NCBI GenBank assembly: GCA_021401465.1
Contig: JADDMT010000023.1
Span: 248,001-312,000 of the forward strand
Source: Teratosphaeria epicoccoides
Lineage: Eukaryota; Ascomycota; Dothideomycetes; Mycosphaerellales; Teratosphaeriaceae
Direction: 5' to 3'
Length of the DNA stretch: 64,000 nt
Below are positions 58,967 to 64,000 of the stretch, piece after piece. Under the pieces are notes generated by a model, which saw nothing but the letters and a program-made list of their open reading frames with translations, ran no database searches and was not told the DNA's origin. Positions within the stretch are counted from its first letter, which is position 1; each line of letters begins with the position of its first letter. Position numbers and translations under genes: made by a program.

Positions 58967-60595
58967 ATGAAGCCGTCAATGCCATCTTCGTCAGACTCGA
59001 TGCTTTGGGCACATCAGCTCAAGCGAGAGAATGCACATCTGCTCAGTCGCGTGCAGACACTGGAGAAGAAGGATCAGCAGCAAGATGACAGACTGACCAA
59101 AGCCGAGACTTCCACGGGTGCCGCCACACAAAACGACATTGCAAACCTAGCAAAGCAGGTAGATGCTCTTGATCAATCCCGTATCAACGACCGCATCGCT
59201 AGAATGGAGAACACTGTCACGTCAAGACTGGACGACTTGGAAGCCGCAAATGAAGCCTTGATCATCAAAGTCGCAAGCGTGGAGAAAGATGAAGTCCTCG
59301 CCGAGGAAGAAAAGCGCAAGTCTTTTACTAAGGAGAAAGCTCTTCTTCAACGCGTCGGCGAGGTGGAGGAGAATCTGAGGCAGTATCAGTCGTCTTTGCA
59401 GCAGGTCAATCGCAAAGTCGACGAGGAAAGTGTCAATGTTGTTATTGGCCAGCTGGAGACCTTGGCAAGCCAAGTCCGTAAAGAAGGCAAGGAAATGAAG
59501 CGGCTGGAAGACAGTCTCGGTGCTCTTGAGAAGGCAAATGAGGAGTTGCGAAAGGCAAATGAGAGGCTTGCTGCCGAGGTGGCAAAGCTTGCGCCAAAGC
59601 CACCTACTGAGGCGGAAGCGGAGGATGTCGTGCCTGTGGCGAAGAATGGGGTGGGGAAGCCAAAGCCAAAGCGAGTGATCCCTCGAGTTGCTGCTGTCGT
59701 AGATGAAGATGAAAATGATGATGAGCAGATCATTTACGCCGATGAGGAGGAGAGTGCAAGGCCAAGGAAGAAAAAGAAGAAGTCGCACAAGTGGACCGGC
59801 GGTGGTGCTGACCGCGACATCATTCGCCAAGCCCCAGAGCTGGGTCAGAATAGGAGCTCGCTGTCTGCAAAGAGGGCCACGCCGAAGAAGCCGATAGTGC
59901 CTCTGCCAGCTCCCAGAACGGTGCCGCACAAAGCAACTCAAGTGGCGACCCAGCGCAGAGGTGCTGCCAATCCTGCTAAGAAGCCCGCTCGCAAATTCGA
60001 GCCTATTAAGGCCTCGAAGCTGATCGTCCATGTTGATGAGGAAGATGAGGGTAAGCCCATTATTCGCTCTGGTAAAGGCTGGTATGAGGTCCCTGCTAGT
60101 CCGACCGAGAGCAGTGGCGAGTCTGTACAAGACGTTTCCACCAACCGTGGCCGCGGCCGCCCACGCAAGATCGAGAGGAGGATGGACACGCTTCAAGAGC
60201 TCGGTCTTTCTGATCAAAGAATTACTCGAGGCGCTCGTCAGCAGTACACGCAGGGCAGAACGGAAGAGGCAAGCCGCAAAAGAAAGGCCGATGACGTCTC
60301 TGCCGCTATTACGAGTTCTGCGAAGGCAAGTCGCAATGACAATGCGGCTACAGCATCGAGAAGAAATGAGCCAGATCCCGACTCTTCGCCTGTGAGCTCC
60401 AGGAGTCCTTCGCCGGCTAGCTCGCTCGATTCGGGCCTTGTAGTAGAGCGTGGACGCAGCAAGACTGCGCTGCCGGGTGCTGTTGACTCGCAGCCCAGAC
60501 CTCCGCCGGCGGTCCCGAGGCGAAGAGTCATCAAGCAAGACGATGATGGGGATGATCAGGAGTTGCTGCAACGGCATTCTATGGGCCGGATGTAG
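58967..60595 (+). CDS. Coiled-coil and AT-hook protein, function unknown
   Basis: A single-exon frame of 542 residues. Residues 15-215 form heptad-rich helices (LLSRVQTLEKKDQQ through LEKANEELRKANERLAAEVA), clearly a coiled coil. A Pro-rich hinge and a basic block (RPRKKKKKSHKW) follow near residue 275, then a region with GKGWYEVPASPTESS. A canonical AT-hook core, RGRGRPRKIERR, lies near residue 395. The last 140 residues are disordered with Ser/Pro and basic stretches, including RKRKADD, a likely nuclear signal. The architecture suggests a chromatin- or kinetochore-associated protein, but no family is recognised and this is only an inference from composition and motifs. Confidence 0.8.
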   Translation: MKPSMPSSSDSMLWAHQLKRENAHLLSRVQTLEKKDQQQDDRLTKAETSTGAATQNDIANLAKQVDALDQSRINDRIARMENTVTSRLDDLEAANEALIIKVASVEKDEVLAEEEKRKSFTKEKALLQRVGEVEENLRQYQSSLQQVNRKVDEESVNVVIGQLETLASQVRKEGKEMKRLEDSLGALEKANEELRKANERLAAEVAKLAPKPPTEAEAEDVVPVAKNGVGKPKPKRVIPRVAAVVDEDENDDEQIIYADEEESARPRKKKKKSHKWTGGGADRDIIRQAPELGQNRSSLSAKRATPKKPIVPLPAPRTVPHKATQVATQRRGAANPAKKPARKFEPIKASKLIVHVDEEDEGKPIIRSGKGWYEVPASPTESSGESVQDVSTNRGRGRPRKIERRMDTLQELGLSDQRITRGARQQYTQGRTEEASRKRKADDVSAAITSSAKASRNDNAATASRRNEPDPDSSPVSSRSPSPASSLDSGLVVERGRSKTALPGAVDSQPRPPPAVPRRRVIKQDDDGDDQELLQRHSMGRM

Positions 60596-60984
60596 ACGTG
60601 CACGAGTATCTCAGGACTACGGGTGCGTGGCGAAGACGCGTCATGGCTGTTCAAGAATATGATGATGTGGCGTTTGCAAGTTTTGCTGTTGCTGTACAAA
60701 AAGTGTATTTGAACATTTCTATGAAACAACTCCGCGAGTATCTTTGACGATTGCAGCAGCCGTCTCTGCCTCACTTCCACTTCTCGACTGATGAGTCTCT
60801 GTAGCGTGCACGCCACATGTGAGGAATACCAGACACCAAAAGAACCATCACATGCCGACCACATTCACGCGCCAGCCAAAACCCTAACCCTAGCGTAGGG
60901 CCACCTTGTGCGCACCTTCTCCTTCCAAAGTCTTCCACCAGCAGCAACCTTTAGCCATAACACAAAACCTGACACACCAAGACC
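60596..60984. other. Spacer upstream of cyclophilin H
   Basis: About 390 bases with the cyclophilin promoter, including a telomere-like motif at 60879-60893. No coding frame is supportable. Confidence 0.5.
60879..60893. promoter_or_regulatory. Telobox-like element (two CCCTAA-type units)
   Basis: AAACCCTAACCCTAG contains AACCCTAACCCTA, two telomeric repeat units in a row, about 90 bases upstream of the cyclophilin H start. The same motif acts as a promoter element (telobox) bound by TRF-like proteins in other fungi and plants. Its use here is inferred. Confidence 0.5.
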
Positions 60985-61571
60985 ATGGCCGAGCCCGTCA
61001 ACCCCATTGTCTTCTTCGACATCACGCTCGGCGGCGAATCCCTCGGCCGCATCAAGATGGAACTCTTCGCCGACACCGTCCCCAAAACCGCAGAAAATTT
61101 CCGGCAGTTCTGCACGGGCGAGTCGAAGAACCATATGGGTAAGCCGCAGGGATATAAGGGCTGTAGATTCCATCGTGTGATCAAGGACTTCATGTTGCAG
61201 GGTGGGGATTTTTTGAATGGTGATGGGACGGGGAGTGTGAGTATTTATGGGACGAAGAGTTTTGCGGATGAGAATTTCGTGCTGAGGCATGAGGGGGCTG
61301 GGGTGTTGAGTATGGCTGTGAGTCGATTTTCCATCCTTTGGTGCGCTGGAGAGGGGGCGCTGATCATGATGCGTAGAATTCGGGGCCGAATACGAACGGG
61401 AGTCAGTTTTTCATCACGACGGTGCCGACGCCGCATTTGGATGGGAAGCATGTGGTTTTTGGGAAGGTGGTGGATGGTATGGATGTGGTGAGGAAGATCG
61501 AGAACGTGCGTACGAGGCCCGGGGATGTGCCGACTCAGCCTGTGGTTATTGGGCAGTGTGGTGAGATGTGA
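60985..61571 (+). CDS. Cyclophilin H-type peptidyl-prolyl isomerase
   Basis: This is a cytosolic/nuclear prolyl isomerase; its orthologue in animals, PPIH, binds the U4/U6 snRNP protein Prp4. Exon 1 is 60985-61317 (111 codons) and exon 2 is 61377-61571, with a 59-nt phase-0 intron between them; the product is 175 residues. The catalytic core is intact: FHRVIKDFMLQGGDF with the active Arg, NGSQFFITTVPTPHLDGKHV and the ending PVVIGQCGEM. The start NPIVFFDITLGGESLGRIKM and the residues NHMGKPQGYKG place it with the H type rather than cyclophilin A. No signal peptide is present. Confidence 0.93.
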
Positions 61572-61838
61572 GACGGTGCCGTGGAGCAGGTCGCGAGCGG
61601 GCGAGCTGAAGGGTCGGCGTTGGGTAACTTGATGACATGCGAGCTTTACAGGTGTCAACTGCCTGGGCAACGGGTAGTTGCTGTAAGCACTGTACAACCC
61701 GGATTGCAGGTCGAAATACAAGGTCTCGTCAATCATAACACATGAGAAATCTAGCTCAAAGTGGGTATGTACAACATCCCATCCATATAGACAAAGCTGT
61801 GCTCAGCACAGGATGCAGCCACCGAAGCTCAACCCTCA

Positions 61839-62804
61839 TCAAGAGAAGAGGTTTTTGACACCCCAAAATTGCTCCTCTCCAGGGCTCTTCCACATGTCAT
61901 TCGTCCACGACAAGAGGACACACTTGTCGCCAGCACTACTGACAATACTCTTGATTGCCTGTTTCTGCTGATCCACGCCCGGCACAGGCCCGCTGCTAGG
62001 GTTTGCACTGCTCGCTGGCCCACTGGGCCACCCGGTCTCCAGGTTGATGACGTCCTTGTTACCGCCACAATACGTGGCCAGTTCCTTTAGCGACGAAGCT
62101 ACAAATGCGCCCGCTGAGGCAGCGGAGGTCTGCGGGTTGAAGAAAGGATGGATGTTGGCGCTGATGATGTCCATGACGGGGCAAAGGATATTCTTGTTCG
62201 CGGCAACTATATTCATAGGTTCCGTCGTGGTGAATTTGCCAGAGTAGCCGGCCCTTTGAAAGGAGGCTTTTGCGCTGCGGATCGCATCGGCTAGGACGCT
62301 CGCCGAGGTATATCCGTGGAAGATGGCCTCATTGCCGTAGACGACTAGGGAAACAATGTCCCACCAGCCATTTGATTTGTAGCAGGAGGTAATATCGCTG
62401 ATCTGACCGTTGACATAGTTGCTCCCGATACCGTTGCCTTGGCTAGCTATTCCGATGTCAATTCCAAGGATGACCTTGAGACCATGGGCCTTGGCAGCAG
62501 CTCCGACATAGTCGTGCTGGCGGCAGTTGGTGCCGTAGATGCGGACGGTGCTGAATCCCTTGCTAGCAATGGTCTGGATGTCGTTCGTGATGTCTTGCTG
62601 CTGCTTGCATGTCTGCTTGAGGGCGTCGGTGAATGGTGTGTAGGCTATGGTCAGACCCTTGGCCGGGATCAGGTCGTTCCGAGTCTCAATGGTAGAAGGC
62701 ACTGTTCTCTTGTTGTGTACATGTCTATGATTCAGATGACCTGCTTGTGGCAGAGCACATACGAGCGCGGTGGTGGCCAGAAGGATAGTAAAAATTGAAT
62801 GCAT
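61839..62804 (-). CDS. Secreted GH17 glucan beta-1,3-glucosidase
   Basis: An extracellular or cell-wall enzyme of glycoside hydrolase family 17, acting on beta-1,3-glucan during wall remodelling. The frame is open to 63008, but the ATG at 62804 begins a clear signal peptide (MHSIFTILLATTALVCALPQ), giving 321 residues. Family landmarks are GFSTVRIYGTNCRQ, the proton-donor Glu in VVYGNEAIFHG at about residue 158, and the nucleophile Glu in DVINLETGWPSGP at about residue 255. The protein ends near residue 321 (EEQFWGVKNLFS) without a GPI signal or Ser/Thr-rich tail, so it is probably soluble or loosely wall-bound. Confidence 0.93.
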   Translation of the reverse strand: MHSIFTILLATTALVCALPQAGHLNHRHVHNKRTVPSTIETRNDLIPAKGLTIAYTPFTDALKQTCKQQQDITNDIQTIASKGFSTVRIYGTNCRQHDYVGAAAKAHGLKVILGIDIGIASQGNGIGSNYVNGQISDITSCYKSNGWWDIVSLVVYGNEAIFHGYTSASVLADAIRSAKASFQRAGYSGKFTTTEPMNIVAANKNILCPVMDIISANIHPFFNPQTSAASAGAFVASSLKELATYCGGNKDVINLETGWPSGPASSANPSSGPVPGVDQQKQAIKSIVSSAGDKCVLLSWTNDMWKSPGEEQFWGVKNLFS

Positions 62805-64000
62805 ATTCGCGACTCGAGATCTGTGGTAAGCAGTGATGTGGTCTGGAGAAGGGACAGCAGAGTGCGAATGTTGGTATAAAAGAAGGTAGTGTTCTTCGAT
62901 ACAATCGTCGAACGGAGCATGCCAGTGGCAAAGAGATGCTGAAGGAAGAAGATGAATGTTGTCCCAACACACCATAAGATTAAGAACATACCATAAAAAT
63001 AAGTGCACGCCCAGCTTTTGTGGTCAGAGATTTGCGCCGCGTCCTGCCATACGCGCGCGCCCCAAACCTGCCAAACCTGTTGGCGTTGGGGATTGTTTGC
63101 AGCGAGGATGGAGCATGTTGGAGGGTGGGTCCCTTGGTCGATGGAGCGGTTCCCGGTCAGAATCTGCGCGCCTACATGTATACACCGGAATCCTGCCGCG
63201 GGCGGCAAGTGAAGACCCGATATTTGCGATGCAGAATCTTGAACAACGTGGCATTTGTGAACCGTTCCCCAGATTCTCAGGCGATCTGCAGTCCGGCTTG
63301 CTGACTTCGCCCGAACACACGCCATGTCAGAACTCTTTTTGACCTGTCTGAGGCTGTGCCATGGCGTGTATGCTGCTGTAGCGCCCAACTTGATCCGCAT
63401 CATTTGGACACATGGGCAAGAGGATGCGGCCGGATCCGGTAGACGGAACATGCGGAGCGTCGCGTATGAATGTTGCCCCGTGTGCGTACGCTGTGTTTGT
63501 CGGATGACACATCGTGGACACGGATCCTGACCATATCACTACGGCAGGGAAACCGGAAGACGTTGCCATCTCCCTTGCAAACTCTGGGGCGTATGTAGCT
63601 GATGCCCATGTACCCTGATCAGATCACTGGCGCATCCAGTACTTGACGACCGGTTCCTTGAGATGAAACCTGCAACATCATGCGTGAGGAATGAGATCGA
63701 TGTCACAGCCCCAAAATGATCATGGCACCATTCCTTTGTCTGAAGATTCGATGATCGTTCTTCAGTATTTCTGTCGCACAAGATCTTGACCCAAATCCAG
63801 GACCGTGGAGAGACATCGCGCTTGAACGACAAAGAAAGAATCATGATAAGGCTGAAATGGCTTCTGTGCCTGGCTTTGTCTATTAAGCCTATCATCGCCC
63901 CTCGGTGGGATGAAGTTCTCGGGTCTGGATGCTTGCAAAGCCGTGAGACATTTGACGTGATGAATGCTTGTATTGCACAGAAAGCGCCCATGTGAACTGA
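62805..64000. other. Gene-free end of the window
   Basis: This includes the promoter of the GH17 gene. The remaining 1 kb holds only short frames on both strands without protein character; the longest (150 codons, minus strand, ending at 63539) shows no coherent composition or family signal. Confidence 0.5.

Noticed and set aside
59222..60577. 451-codon open frame antisense to the coiled-coil gene
   Set aside because: Composition is Leu/Arg/Ser rich without pattern, and the sense strand has clear heptads and an AT-hook.

Overview
The window is nuclear DNA of a filamentous ascomycete, most likely a dothideomycete; rank below that is a guess. The support is: single-copy eukaryotic housekeeping genes packed on both strands at about one per 1.8 kb; short spliceosomal introns (46-98 nt) with fungal CTNAC/CTRAY branch sites; two Zn(II)2Cys6 regulators; fungus-specific families (SulP sulfate permease, Tel2, Sas4, salicylate-hydroxylase-type monooxygenase, GH17 glucanase); and a short AT-rich island that looks RIP-mutated. 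I found no bacterial, plasmid, phage, CRISPR, tRNA or rRNA feature.

Layout. 1-9.1 kb: 3' part of the U2 snRNP factor SF3B1/Hsh155, ORC3, then on the minus strand a four-exon CTR copper transporter, a large disordered protein and a 104-residue two-exon protein. 9.4-13.6 kb: a SulP sulfate permease with a perfect CYS3/MetR-type palindrome about 0.4 kb upstream, then a hairpin and an AT-rich degenerate repeat. 13.8-21.6 kb: BUB2, an F-box-like small protein, an FAD monooxygenase and an uncertain reading frame, separated by long gene-free spacers. 21.6-28.2 kb: a Dal81/TamA-like regulator, RNase P subunit RPP1/p30, a small conserved protein and a second Zn2Cys6 regulator. 28.2-34.3 kb: gene-poor stretch with an NAD-dependent epimerase and what I read as a broken GDSL/CE16 esterase. 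34.3-48.8 kb: dense housekeeping block with UBA3, TEL2, a duplicated cysteine module, TAF2, SAS4, a Gly-rich protein and a 107-residue membrane-anchored protein in four exons. 49.6-62.8 kb: a conserved-looking acidic-tailed protein head to head with alanyl-tRNA synthetase, an FAHD1-type hydrolase, an F-box/JmjC protein head to head with eIF4A, an AT-hook coiled-coil protein, cyclophilin H and a GH17 glucanase.

Most genes are unlinked housekeeping functions (splicing, replication, spindle checkpoint, neddylation, telomere/PIKK biology, transcription, translation); I see no biosynthetic cluster. The most unusual item lies directly after the TAF2 stop codon: a 147-codon frame, in phase with TAF2, holding two gapless copies of a 72-residue module with the cysteine spacing of a Zn2Cys6 cluster, and no ATG ahead of the first cysteines. 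Other points are two GC-AG introns within 4 kb, an 11-nt last exon in eIF4A, and in-frame upstream ATGs suggesting dual targeting of AlaRS and the FAHD1 protein. Exon boundaries were derived by hand from phase and consensus, without transcript data.
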